23,198 nt of DNA from Candidatus Peribacteria bacterium. GTDB taxonomy: Bacteria > Patescibacteriota > Gracilibacteria > UBA1369 > LOWO2-01-FULL-3. Location: positions 1-23,198 of the forward strand of contig CALRHQ010000006.1 in NCBI GenBank assembly GCA_943359415.1, in the 5' to 3' direction. A model generated the notes under the pieces. That model was not told the DNA's origin and made no database searches. It saw only the letters and a list, made by a program, of their open reading frames with translations. Shown piece by piece: positions 1-7,406 of this stretch (position 1 is the first letter of the stretch; each line of letters starts with the position of its first letter). The position numbers were made by a program, and so were the translations under genes.

Positions 1-82
1 CACACCCCCAACCATTCCTTGAACATGCGCCGCCTCCATAATTGTATTCTTGCATTCCATCTTCATTATATTTACAATCCAT
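1..82 (-). CDS. possible N-terminal fragment of a Gly/Cys-rich protein, cut by the window edge
   Basis: On the minus strand an ATG at 82-80 opens a frame of 27 codons that stays open to the window edge. It encodes a short peptide rich in Gly, Asn, Tyr and Cys (Cys at residues 3, 20 and 27). In-frame TGA lies upstream near 104-106. There is no recognisable domain in so short a piece and no clear promoter. It would be divergent from adk, where many bacteria have secY instead. It may be a real gene start or a chance open frame. Confidence 0.22.
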   Translation of the reverse strand, partial: MDCKYNEDGMQEYNYGGGACSRNGWGC

Positions 83-108
83 ATCGATAAATTTAACAAA
101 TTTTCATC

Positions 109-744
109 ATGGACTTAATATTTTTTGGAATGCAAGGAGCAGGAAAAGGTACACTCGGAAAACAACTTTCAGAAAAATATGGATTTCAAGTTTTTGAAAC
201 AGGCGGAGAACTTCGCAAACTTTCAAGTCAAGACTCTGAACTTGGCAAAAAAGTAAAATCAATCATCGAAGCCGGACATTTGGTTTCAAACGAAGTCGTC
301 ATGGAAATTGTCGAAAATTTTCTGGAACATCTTCCATCTGGAATAAATGTTTTGTTTGACGGAATTCCAAGAAAAATCGAACAGGCAAATTCATTAAACG
401 CACTTTTGGAAAAACATGGACGAGAATACAAAGCAGTTTTGATCGACATAAAAAAAGAGACAGCGCTAAAAAGATTAACAACTCGAAGAATCTGTGCAAA
501 ATGTAAAACCGTCTATCCGGCGGATTATCAAAAACCAGTTTGCTCATCATGCGACGGAGAATTGACTACTCGTTCTGATGATAATGCGGAAGCTATACAA
601 ACAAGACTTGAAGCTTTCGAAAACGAAACACTTCCGGCGATCAATCTATACAACGACAAATTGATAAAAATAAACGGCGAACCAACAATCGACGAAGTAT
701 TCAAAATCGCAGTAAAAACATTAGATCCAATTTTAAAATCATAA
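109..744 (+). CDS. adk: adenylate kinase, zinc-LID type
   Basis: Adenylate kinase interconverts ATP + AMP and 2 ADP in the cytoplasm. The 211-residue product matches the usual bacterial length (about 210-220). The P-loop GMQGAGKGT is at residues 7-15. The AMP-binding/NMP segment ends in FDGIPRKIEQA (83-93; the usual form is FDGFPR). The LID carries four cysteines, C129, C132, C145 and C148, in a CxxC...CxxC arrangement that binds zinc in Gram-positive-type enzymes. Arg and Asp LID residues (TTRSDDN) follow. The ATG at 109 is fixed by the P-loop spacing. There is no Shine-Dalgarno motif. A weak promoter-like pair, TTTACA 71-76 and TAACAA 94-99, would leave a leader of only 2-3 bases. The map gene follows after 2 bases, so the two are surely co-transcribed. 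The family call is secure. Confidence 0.96.
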   Translation: MDLIFFGMQGAGKGTLGKQLSEKYGFQVFETGGELRKLSSQDSELGKKVKSIIEAGHLVSNEVVMEIVENFLEHLPSGINVLFDGIPRKIEQANSLNALLEKHGREYKAVLIDIKKETALKRLTTRRICAKCKTVYPADYQKPVCSSCDGELTTRSDDNAEAIQTRLEAFENETLPAINLYNDKLIKINGEPTIDEVFKIAVKTLDPILKS

Positions 745-746
745 AA

Positions 747-1502
747 ATGCCAATTTCAATCAAAACACAGGAAGAAATAGAAATAATGCGCAAAGCAGGA
801 AAAATTCTCGCACAAACTTTGGAAGAAGTCATAAAATACGCAAAAGAAGGAGTTTCGACAGGAGAACTCGATAAAATTGCAGAAGATTTCATTCGTTCAA
901 AAGGAATGCTCCCCGCCTTCAAAGGTTTTCAAGGTTTTCCGGCAACTCTTTGTACAGCCATAAATGAAGTCGTAGTCCATGGAATTCCAAGAATGGACGA
1001 AATTCTTAAAGACGGAGACCTATTCACTGCCGATTGTGGAGTCTTGGACAAAGGATTTTATACTGACGCAGCAAGGTCAATTATTATAGGAAATAATCCG
1101 TCAAAAGAAAAATTACGACTTATCAAAACAGCAAAATTGGCATTAGACAGAGGAATAATGATGGCTCAACCTGGCAATCACGTAAGCGAAATCAGTATAG
1201 TCATAGAAAAAACAATCGAAGATGCCGGATTTAAGGTGATTCATGACCTCACCGGACATGGTGTAGGAAGAGATCTTCACGAAGAACCAACAATCATGAA
1301 CTCATGGGATGGAACTAAAGGTCCAATCCTAAAGCCAGGCATGACAATAGCAATAGAACCTATTTTTTCAGTTGGCACAAGTGAAATTATCACGCTGAAG
1401 GACGATTGGACCATAATTACCAAAGATAGATCTTGCGCAGTACAAGAGGAAAACACTATATTAATCACTGAAAGCGGTAACGAAATTTTAACAGTACAAT
1501 AG
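747..1502 (+). CDS. map: methionine aminopeptidase, type I
   Basis: This enzyme removes the initiator Met from nascent proteins using two divalent metal ions. The 251 residues fit type Ia MetAP. Metal ligands are visible as D96 (TADCG), D107 (FYTDAARS), H171 (GHGVG), E204 (AIEPIF) and E235 (VQEENT), plus the substrate-side H78 (VVVHGIP). The usual AQFEHT around the last ligand reads VQEENT, so the neighbouring His is Asn. The gene starts 2 bases after the adk stop, which fits the common adk-map pairing next to infA. It ends with TAG, followed by a 98-base spacer that holds a promoter for the ribosomal block. Function is secure. Confidence 0.96.
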   Translation: MPISIKTQEEIEIMRKAGKILAQTLEEVIKYAKEGVSTGELDKIAEDFIRSKGMLPAFKGFQGFPATLCTAINEVVVHGIPRMDEILKDGDLFTADCGVLDKGFYTDAARSIIIGNNPSKEKLRLIKTAKLALDRGIMMAQPGNHVSEISIVIEKTIEDAGFKVIHDLTGHGVGRDLHEEPTIMNSWDGTKGPILKPGMTIAIEPIFSVGTSEIITLKDDWTIITKDRSCAVQEENTILITESGNEILTVQ

Positions 1503-1527
1503 ATTTGGGGTTTTGCCACAAATTCTA

Positions 1528-1556
1528 TTGCATAGATAATTTTTCTCATGTAAAAT
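1528..1556 (+). promoter_or_regulatory. sigma-70-type promoter before infA
   Basis: TTGCAT (1528-1533) and TAAAAT (1551-1556) are separated by exactly 17 bases. The predicted start is about 1563, giving a leader near 38 bases before infA. It lies in the only sizeable spacer (1503-1600) ahead of the ribosomal genes, so it probably drives infA to rpsI. It is a pattern match only; the spacing is ideal and the hexamers are good but not perfect. Confidence 0.55.
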
Positions 1557-1600
1557 CCTACCGCTTTGCACGAAAAAAAGCATAAAAAAAGGGCATACAC

Positions 1601-1831
1601 ATGAGCAAAGAAGATACAATCGAAGTGATGGGAAGAGTCATAGAGGCCCTTCCAAATACTGTATTCAGAGTTGAATTAATAGACGAAATGTATAAAGGAA
1701 TGATTGTAAACGCTCATCTGGCAGGGAAAATGAGAATGAATTTCATCAAAATTCTCCCTGGAGATAAAGTGACTATTGAATTAAGCACTTACGACCTAAC
1801 AAAAGGTCGAATAACTTACAGACATAAATAA
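1601..1831 (+). CDS. infA: translation initiation factor IF-1
   Basis: IF-1 is a small OB-fold protein that binds the 30S A site during initiation. The 76-residue product has the family's usual length and sequence: an N-terminal KEDTIEVMGRVIEALPN start, a central FRVEL strand, the HLAGKMRMNFIKILPGDKV segment and a C-terminal LTKGRITYRHK. The upstream AAAGGG (about 1588-1593) is the nearest thing to a Shine-Dalgarno motif in this part of the window, and it is weak. rpmJ follows after 10 bases. The infA-rpmJ-rpsM order is the classical one. Confidence 0.97.
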   Translation: MSKEDTIEVMGRVIEALPNTVFRVELIDEMYKGMIVNAHLAGKMRMNFIKILPGDKVTIELSTYDLTKGRITYRHK

Positions 1832-1841
1832 ACTAAAAACC

Positions 1842-1955
1842 ATGAAAGTACGATCATCAGTAAAAAAGATATGTCAGAAATGTCAGGTAATCCGAAGAAA
1901 AGGAGTTGTTAGGGTTATTTGTGAACTTAAAAAGCATAAGCAAAGACAAGGATAA
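1842..1955 (+). CDS. rpmJ: 50S ribosomal protein bL36
   Basis: A 37-codon gene between infA and rpsM, found by reading the gap. It begins MKVRSSVKKICQKC and ends HKQRQG, the canonical bL36 ends. The zinc-ribbon ligands C11, C14, C27 and H32 are all present, so this is the C+ (zinc-binding) form. The protein binds 23S rRNA in the large subunit. Start and stop are unambiguous, and length and position are as in most bacteria. No Shine-Dalgarno motif precedes it. Confidence 0.96.
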   Translation: MKVRSSVKKICQKCQVIRRKGVVRVICELKKHKQRQG

Positions 1956-1971
1956 TTAACTTAAAACTCAT

Positions 1972-2346
1972 ATGGCACGTATAGCAGGTGTAAATTTACC
2001 TAAAGATAAGAGAATAGAGGCTGGACTTACCGCCGTTTACGGAGTAGGTAGGCAGCTTAGCGCAAAAATTCTTGACGAAGCAAATATCGATAAGAATATT
2101 AGTACTGACGATATCACGGAACCACAATTGGCAAAAGTTCGTGATATTCTTCTAAGATATGTAGTGGAAGGAGATCTTCGAAGAAAAATTGCAATAGATA
2201 TTAAGCACATGCAAGAAATTGGATCTTACAAAGGATTCAGGCATAAAAAAGGTCTTCCAGTAAGAGGTCAACACACGAAATACAATTGCAGAACAAGAAA
2301 AGGAAAGAAGAAGACAGTTGCAAACAAGAAAGTAGTAACTAAGTAA
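1972..2346 (+). CDS. rpsM: 30S ribosomal protein uS13
   Basis: uS13 sits in the head of the small subunit, touching the P-site tRNA and the intersubunit bridges. The product is 124 residues, as expected. It opens with ARIAGVNLPKDKR, has the helix-hairpin-helix segment AVYGVGRQLSAKIL and ends in the basic RGQHTKYNCRTRKGKKK tail characteristic of the family. ATG 1972 is the conserved start. An AAGGA at 1948-1952 is about 20 bases upstream, too far to act as a normal ribosome-binding site, and it belongs to the end of rpmJ. Confidence 0.97.
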   Translation: MARIAGVNLPKDKRIEAGLTAVYGVGRQLSAKILDEANIDKNISTDDITEPQLAKVRDILLRYVVEGDLRRKIAIDIKHMQEIGSYKGFRHKKGLPVRGQHTKYNCRTRKGKKKTVANKKVVTK

Positions 2347-2377
2347 TCATAATATTTAAGTAATATACCCAAGTATA

Positions 2378-2854
2378 ATGGCAGATACAAAAGAAAAAAA
2401 AGTGGACGCTCCTAAGGAGTCAGCAAAAAATACTTCCAAAGAAGTTGCCAAAGATGATTCAAAGGAGGCGGCAAAGCCTGCAAAAAAATCAAAGGCAAGA
2501 AAAAGATTAGTACAAGTTGGGCATGCATATGTTCAAGCATCGTACAACAATACTATCATTACGATCACAGAGGAAAATGGAAATGTATTAGCGTGGGCAT
2601 CAGCCGGTTCGTCAGGATTTAAAGGAGCAAGAAAAGCTACTCCATATGCTGCGCAAGTAGCTGCAGAAAACGCAACAGACAAAGCAAGAACTTTTGGACT
2701 TGAACGTATTCGTGTTTTCGTAAAAGGAGTTGGAACTGGAAGAGACCAAGCGGTAAGAGGACTTGTAAACAAAGGACTTGAACTAATTTCAATCAACGAC
2801 ACAACACCATTCGCTCATAACGGATGCAGAAAGAAAAAAGCTAGAAGAGTGTAA
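2378..2854 (+). CDS. rpsK: 30S ribosomal protein uS11 with a Lys/Ala-rich N-terminal extension
   Basis: uS11 is part of the small-subunit platform near the mRNA exit and the 16S 3' end. The conserved body begins near residue 40 (KARKRLVQVGHAYVQAS), continues through YNNTIITITEENGNVLAWASAG and GSSGFKGARKATPYAAQ, and ends NGCRKKKARRV. The whole protein is 158 residues against a usual 125-130, because about 40 residues at the N-terminus are almost only Lys, Ala, Asp, Ser and Glu. There is no alternative ATG inside the extension before the conserved body, so the long form is probably real. The tail has KKK where most homologues have a PPK-like sequence. Confidence 0.96.
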   Translation: MADTKEKKVDAPKESAKNTSKEVAKDDSKEAAKPAKKSKARKRLVQVGHAYVQASYNNTIITITEENGNVLAWASAGSSGFKGARKATPYAAQVAAENATDKARTFGLERIRVFVKGVGTGRDQAVRGLVNKGLELISINDTTPFAHNGCRKKKARRV

Positions 2855-2892
2855 ACTCACACATTAATCTATTTTGTTAATAATTTATTTCT

Positions 2893-3507
2893 ATGTCACG
2901 ATACACAGGTGCAGTAACTAGACTATCAAGAAGACTTGGAACAATGCTGTTCACTAATGCAGGAAGCAAATTGAAAGCATTTCAGAAAAAAAGCTATAAA
3001 CCTGGACAACACGGACAAAAACGTTTTGCTCAAATATCAGAATACAACAAGCATCTTCAGGAAAAACAAAAAGCAAGATTCATGTACGGAGTAAGCGAAA
3101 AGCAATTTTCAAATTATTTCAAAGTTGCATCAAAGAGCAGTGAGGCTACAGGTGTAAAATTCATGAAACTTCTTGAACAAAGATTGGACAATACAATTTA
3201 CAGAGCAGGAATCGGCTCAACTCGTCCACAAGCAAGACAACTTGTCGCTCACGGACTTATAAAGCTAAACGGAAAAAAAGCTTCAGTGCCTTCAATCCAA
3301 ATAAAACTTGGAGACAAATTTGAAGTTACTGAAAGCAAAAAAAGCATAAAAATTTTTGAAGACATAGAAAAAAGAAAATTCAAATCTCCAAAATGGATCA
3401 AAATGGATCCGAAAGGTCTTAGCGGAGAAATAGTCGCAGTACTAGATAAAGATGACATTGAACAAGCAATAGACAACCAGTTAATCACAGAGTTTTACTC
3501 AAAATAA
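2893..3507 (+). CDS. rpsD: 30S ribosomal protein uS4
   Basis: uS4 is a primary 16S binder, nucleating assembly of the small-subunit body. The 204-residue length is standard. Visible are the YKPGQHGQKR segment (about 35-45), the EKQKARFMYGVSEKQF segment, and the S4 RNA-binding domain beginning LEQRLDNTIYRAGIGSTRPQARQLVAHGLIKLNGKK. The N-terminal zinc cysteines of some uS4 proteins are absent, so this is the C- form. It lies between rpsK and rpoA as in the classical alpha operon. No Shine-Dalgarno motif precedes ATG 2893. Confidence 0.97.
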   Translation: MSRYTGAVTRLSRRLGTMLFTNAGSKLKAFQKKSYKPGQHGQKRFAQISEYNKHLQEKQKARFMYGVSEKQFSNYFKVASKSSEATGVKFMKLLEQRLDNTIYRAGIGSTRPQARQLVAHGLIKLNGKKASVPSIQIKLGDKFEVTESKKSIKIFEDIEKRKFKSPKWIKMDPKGLSGEIVAVLDKDDIEQAIDNQLITEFYSK

Positions 3508-3524
3508 AACATAACATACAAAAA

Positions 3525-4499
3525 ATGCACATAATCCAAGAAGAAATCGGTATTCCAAAGATCAAAACTGAGAATATCGGTGATAATCACACAGTGTTCG
3601 TGGTTGGACCTCTACCTACGGGTTACGGAGTTACGCTTGGAAATGCTTTGAGAAGAGGATTACTTTCATCTCTTCCGGGAGCATGTGTCACAGGAATTAA
3701 GATCTCAGGAGTAAGCCATGAATATACAGCAGTTAAAGGAGTAAAAGAAAGCGTGATGGATATAAATCTAAATCTAAAACTTTTAGATCTTAGCAAAACA
3801 TCAAAAGAGCTTACTATTATTACTCTTGATACAAGTAAAGCTGGAGCAATCCATGCAAAAGACATCAAGTGTCCTTCAGACGTTGAAATTCTAAATCCAG
3901 ATCTATATATCTGTACACTTGAAAAAGGAGCAAGCCTAAAGATCGAAATGACAGTAGAAAAAGGAGTTGGATACAGTCCTGCAACAACAAGACAAAAAAC
4001 AGAAACAGATGCACAAATGGTTTTGGTTGACGCTATGTTCTCCCCTGTTAAGAAAGTTCGTTACGATGTAGAGGCTACTCGTGTCGGACAAATGACAAAC
4101 TTGGACAAATTAACTCTTGAAATCAAAACTAACGGATCTATTTCTCCTGAAGATGCTTTGAAATTTTCTTCAAACCTTCTTCAATCATATTTCAACCTAT
4201 TCAATGTTGAAAACATTATGGTCGAAGGAGATTATATGTCAGACATCAAATCAATTCTTGAAAAAGAGAAACAAGAGGAGGCTAACAAACCAACTCAGGA
4301 ATCATACACTCCAATAGAAATTCTTGGATTCTCTCCAAGAACTCTAAATGCGCTTATCAACGGAGGTATCGGATCTATTGAACAATTATCTAAATGCACT
4401 GAAAGTAAACTTACAAATTTAAGAGGTTTCGGAAAGAAAGCTTTGACTGAAGTTGCCGATGCTCTTGGAAAAAAAGGACTTGCTCTTGCAGAAGAATAA
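3525..4499 (+). CDS. rpoA: RNA polymerase alpha subunit
   Basis: Alpha dimerises to scaffold the RNA polymerase core, and its C-terminal domain contacts UP elements and activators. The 324-residue protein has the N-terminal dimerisation domain (GYGVTLGNALRRGLLSSLPG at 33-52), domain 2, and a linker rich in Glu/Lys around 245-260. The C-terminal domain spans 262-320. In it, R272 and N275 (FSPRTLNAL) correspond to E. coli R265 and N268, the main UP-element contacts, and the second helix-hairpin-helix LRGFGKKALTEV is intact. So promoters may still use upstream A/T-rich DNA. It lies 17 bases after rpsD and 37 before rplQ. Confidence 0.97.
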   Translation: MHIIQEEIGIPKIKTENIGDNHTVFVVGPLPTGYGVTLGNALRRGLLSSLPGACVTGIKISGVSHEYTAVKGVKESVMDINLNLKLLDLSKTSKELTIITLDTSKAGAIHAKDIKCPSDVEILNPDLYICTLEKGASLKIEMTVEKGVGYSPATTRQKTETDAQMVLVDAMFSPVKKVRYDVEATRVGQMTNLDKLTLEIKTNGSISPEDALKFSSNLLQSYFNLFNVENIMVEGDYMSDIKSILEKEKQEEANKPTQESYTPIEILGFSPRTLNALINGGIGSIEQLSKCTESKLTNLRGFGKKALTEVADALGKKGLALAEE

Positions 4500-4536
4500 A
4501 TTTCTTAGTAATATAATCGCTTAAGCTAACACTAAT

Positions 4537-4890
4537 ATGAGGCACAACGTAAAAAAAGTAAAACTAGGAACAGACAAAGACCACACAACGGCTCTTATGA
4601 GAAACCTTGCAATGTCAGTAATAATCTATGATAAGATTAAAACAACATCAGCAAAAGCAAAAGCTGTTCAACCATTCGTAGAAAGATTGATTGAAATAGC
4701 GAAGAAAGGTCCTAAGATGCAAGCAATCAGACAAATCGAATCATTGCTTCAGCATGAAAATGGATCAAGAAAGATTTTCGATGTACTTGTAGAAAAATAC
4801 AAAGAAAGAGCAGGTGGATATACTAGAATTTCACACCTAGGTTACAGAAGCGGAGATAATGCTCCAGTAGTTCAATTAGAATTAGTATAA
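4537..4890 (+). CDS. rplQ: 50S ribosomal protein bL17
   Basis: bL17 lines the peptide exit region of the large subunit. The product is 117 residues, the usual core length. It opens RHNVKKVKLGTDKDHTTALMRNL (the family's RK.GR...HR..LLRNL pattern), continues IKTTSAKAKAVQPFVERLI and ends YTRISHLGYRSGDNAPVVQLELV. It is in its normal place after rpoA. A TATAAT at 4512-4517 upstream has no convincing -35 partner. Confidence 0.96.
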   Translation: MRHNVKKVKLGTDKDHTTALMRNLAMSVIIYDKIKTTSAKAKAVQPFVERLIEIAKKGPKMQAIRQIESLLQHENGSRKIFDVLVEKYKERAGGYTRISHLGYRSGDNAPVVQLELV

Positions 4891-4903
4891 ACTTTTAGAA
4901 ACA

Positions 4904-5341
4904 ATGACAACACAAAAAACACATATCGCAAAAGAAGCCGAGATCCAAAGGAAATGGTACATCGTTGATGCCAAGGGAAAAGCCCCTGGAAGAATTTCAA
5001 CAAAAATCGCTGATGTACTTCGAGGCAAGAACAAGCCAATCTTTTCACCACACATGGATTGTGGAGATTTCGTAATTGTTATCAATGCAGGTAAAATTGA
5101 ATTTACTGCAGGAAAAGAAAACAAGAAAAAATACTACAAACATTCAGGATTCCCTGGAGGACTTAAGACAATAGTTGCAAAAGATCTTTTGGTTAAAAAA
5201 CCTACGGAAATTTTGAAACTTTCAATCAGAGGAATGCTTCCTGTAAACAAATTAAGAGATGTAGTCATCAAAAAATTGAAACTATACGCGGATGAAAATC
5301 ATCCACATGCTTCACAGCAACCAATAACTTTAGACGTCTAA
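4904..5341 (+). CDS. rplM: 50S ribosomal protein uL13
   Basis: uL13 is an early assembly protein of the large subunit. The 145-residue product has the family landmarks: KWYIVDAKGKAPGRISTKIADVLRGKNK (about 17-44), a GDFVIVINAGKIEFT strand, a YYKHSGFPGGLK motif and SIRGMLPVNKLR. It begins 13 bases after rplQ, and rpsI follows after 12 bases; uL13-uS9 is a near-universal gene pair. ATG 4904 adds about 15 residues ahead of the conserved WYIVDA, slightly longer than usual. No Shine-Dalgarno motif. Confidence 0.97.
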   Translation: MTTQKTHIAKEAEIQRKWYIVDAKGKAPGRISTKIADVLRGKNKPIFSPHMDCGDFVIVINAGKIEFTAGKENKKKYYKHSGFPGGLKTIVAKDLLVKKPTEILKLSIRGMLPVNKLRDVVIKKLKLYADENHPHASQQPITLDV

Positions 5342-5353
5342 AAACAATAATTC

Positions 5354-5872
5354 ATGCCAACAACAAAGAAAACAACAGTCAAAAAAGAAAAAACTTCTGT
5401 ACCAAAAAAATTGGCGCAGAAAAAACTTGCTCCTCTAAAAAAAGTGGTTGAGGATGCTTTAGAAATGGCTCCGGCAACACCAGGCGGAAAATATTTCTAC
5501 GCAAATGGAAAAAGAAAAACATCCATCGCTAGAGTTCGTCTATACAACGGTGCAGGCGCAATCACAATAAATGACAAAAAAGCGAACGAATACTTTGTTG
5601 TAAAAACACTTATCGGATTAATAAAATCTCCATTCAAATTAGTAGGCCTAGACCAAAAATTTGACGTAGTAGCCGTTTTAACAGGAGGAGGAATAAACTC
5701 ACAAGCTGAGGCTCTAAGACACGGTATAGCGAAAGCTTTGCTTGTTTCAGACGCATCTCTACGTCCTACTCTAAAGAAAGCTGGAATGCTTACACGAGAC
5801 TCAAGAATGAAAGAAAGAAAGAAATTTGGTTTGAAGAGAGCTCGTAAAGGACCACAGTTCAGCAAACGTTAA
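5354..5872 (+). CDS. rpsI: 30S ribosomal protein uS9 with a Lys-rich N-terminal extension
   Basis: uS9 reaches its C-terminal tail into the P site of the small subunit. The conserved body starts near residue 46 (YFYANGKRKTSIARVRLY), includes VLTGGGINSQAEALRHGIAKAL and DSRMKERKKFGLKRARKGPQFSKR, and ends with the invariant SKR tail. Total length is 172 against the usual about 130. The extra 40 or so N-terminal residues are Lys/Thr/Ala/Pro-rich, like the extension on uS11 in this window. This is the last gene of the ribosomal block; 70 bases later a new promoter and an unrelated gene begin. Confidence 0.96.
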   Translation: MPTTKKTTVKKEKTSVPKKLAQKKLAPLKKVVEDALEMAPATPGGKYFYANGKRKTSIARVRLYNGAGAITINDKKANEYFVVKTLIGLIKSPFKLVGLDQKFDVVAVLTGGGINSQAEALRHGIAKALLVSDASLRPTLKKAGMLTRDSRMKERKKFGLKRARKGPQFSKR

Positions 5873-5908
5873 ACGATACGAAATCTCCGCAAAGCCGTCC
5901 CTATTCTT

Positions 5909-5936
5909 TTGCATATTTTATGCGATATGTTAATAT
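5909..5936 (+). promoter_or_regulatory. extended -10 promoter giving a leaderless transcript (gene at 5943)
   Basis: TTGCAT (5909-5914), a 16-base spacer and TGT-TAATAT (5928-5936, an extended -10). The expected transcription start, about 7 bases past the -10, is 5943, which is the A of the ATG. The -35 hexamer is identical to the one proposed for infA. No ribosome-binding site could exist on such a transcript. Inferred from pattern only. Confidence 0.55.
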
Positions 5937-5942
5937 TTTCTT

Positions 5943-7340
5943 ATGCAAAAGAAACTTCTTCAAAACAAGAAAGGATTCATAATCGTAATAGGATTAAGCA
6001 TTGTATCTTTGACAATGTACTACAGCATAATGGTGCAGAAACAGGTCATAAATACAGTGAAAGACGTGAAAAGAAGTAACGATTTATTTCAGGCACAAAG
6101 CGTGGGAGAGTCTGTTGGAGATTTTGTGAGCTATGTTATAGACAAACATGAAGCTGGATTTTCACTGGAAGAAATGACATGTAAATATGTTGGAGGAGTA
6201 TTGGTAAATCAAGAAGTTCCACATACATTATGCGCAGATGGAACATATTTTAAAGCAATTGCAGATAGACAATGGGCAAAGGGAAACAATATGGCAATCC
6301 AAGTTTCAGTGAAAGGAAAGCCATCAGCCAAAGCGAACGAAAAATATGGAAAATGTGTAGGAAACCTTTCAACATGTTATGGCATACCTGCTCCTGCAAC
6401 AGGTGATGCTGGAAACAGTACACTCTGCCAAGAATATAAAGAGACAATAGCTTTAGAAAACAGTGCCTTAAAAAAAACGACAGGTCAAACTATGGATGAT
6501 ATCGACAATCCTTGTAACTGGAATAAATTAACATTCGGAAGTAGTGCGACAGACAGAGTCGCAATACCTTTATATTATGATAATTCTATATTTAAAACAT
6601 TAAAACTTGAGGACTTAAAAGATGCAAAAACAGACCCATCAGACATGAAATATCCATTTCAGGATGGAAATAAAAATTTCATTTTACGCGTACGAACACC
6701 ATGTTTGCCATGTGTAGACAAAGATCTCAAAACCGGCCAAGAACCGAGCACTTTACCTGCGGGAACAAGACATTGTGAAGCATTTGGCGGCAAGACATAT
6801 AGCCCATACTACTGCGCAGATTCGGAAAGATACATTTTGGATAATACAGAAAAAGATGGCACACCTGACGACATGGTCATCTCATGGCAAATAACAGGTA
6901 AGTGCGGAAATGATGAATGTGGGATGATATATTTAAAGGGGGAGGATAAAACTGACATAACCTTAACGGCAATATTTGAAAGTTTTATCAACGGAAATAA
7001 AAATCACGATAAAAATAGAATAATAGATACGACAATAAAGAATACAGATGATAAGCCACTAGCCAAAGACACATCAAATTATAAAGAAACACCAAAGATA
7101 ATAGACAAACTCAAAACAATGACAAAACCGGTATTCAGCATGTTCCTTAGTGGAAAGCTACTTACAGCGGACAAAACACAATTTGTCCCAAACCTTGAAT
7201 ACCAATTCCTCACAGACACTCCCATAGGACAAGCAGAGATAGAAAGCGAAATACAAGTCATCATAAATAATACAGTATACACAAAAAAGCTGGAAAAAGC
7301 CGAAAAGAGGCCACTTATCGACTTTGCAATACAGAATTAA
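5943..7340 (+). CDS. Cys-rich secreted or surface protein with a prepilin-like N-terminus (PilX/GspK-like)
   Basis: The 465-residue protein has a short basic N-terminus, then KKGFIIVIGLSIVSLTMYYSIMV, a hydrophobic helix from residue 12 to about 30. It continues directly into an amphipathic helix with FQAQSVGESVGDFVSYVID (about 49-67). That layout, KKG at 9-11 followed by a hydrophobic helix and a long alpha-spine, is the class III prepilin signal seen in PilX and GspK minor pilins. The +5 Glu of major pilins is missing, as in GspK. The rest is probably extracytoplasmic, with about 12 cysteines, some paired (PCLPC, GKCGNDEC), suggesting disulfides. I recognise no catalytic motif. It has its own promoter and is followed after 66 bases by another probable surface protein. 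Pseudopilin-like is an inference; a membrane-anchored protein of unknown role is the alternative. Confidence 0.7.
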   Translation: MQKKLLQNKKGFIIVIGLSIVSLTMYYSIMVQKQVINTVKDVKRSNDLFQAQSVGESVGDFVSYVIDKHEAGFSLEEMTCKYVGGVLVNQEVPHTLCADGTYFKAIADRQWAKGNNMAIQVSVKGKPSAKANEKYGKCVGNLSTCYGIPAPATGDAGNSTLCQEYKETIALENSALKKTTGQTMDDIDNPCNWNKLTFGSSATDRVAIPLYYDNSIFKTLKLEDLKDAKTDPSDMKYPFQDGNKNFILRVRTPCLPCVDKDLKTGQEPSTLPAGTRHCEAFGGKTYSPYYCADSERYILDNTEKDGTPDDMVISWQITGKCGNDECGMIYLKGEDKTDITLTAIFESFINGNKNHDKNRIIDTTIKNTDDKPLAKDTSNYKETPKIIDKLKTMTKPVFSMFLSGKLLTADKTQFVPNLEYQFLTDTPIGQAEIESEIQVIINNTVYTKKLEKAEKRPLIDFAIQN

Positions 7341-7352
7341 ACAAATAATCAT

Positions 7353-7380
7353 TTGACAATCACACAAAAGATAGTACTAT
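7353..7380 (+). promoter_or_regulatory. promoter before the surface protein gene at 7407
   Basis: A consensus TTGACA (7353-7358), 16 bases, then TACTAT (7375-7380). Predicted start is near 7387, with a leader of about 20 bases lacking a Shine-Dalgarno motif. A small inverted repeat (GTACT at 7374-7378, AGTAC at 7384-7388) overlaps the -10 and start and could be an operator or a leader hairpin. Confidence 0.5.
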
Positions 7381-7406
7381 AAAAGTACAAGATAACCGGC
7401 AAATAT

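Noticed and set aside
3525..4499. Loss of the UP-element Arg in the alpha C-terminal domain
   Set aside because: A first alignment suggested it was missing, but realigning on SPRTLNAL shows R272 and N275 match E. coli R265 and N268.
4512..4517. TATAAT before rplQ as an internal promoter
   Set aside because: No -35 at 16-18 bases, and such hexamers are expected by chance in these AT-rich spacers.
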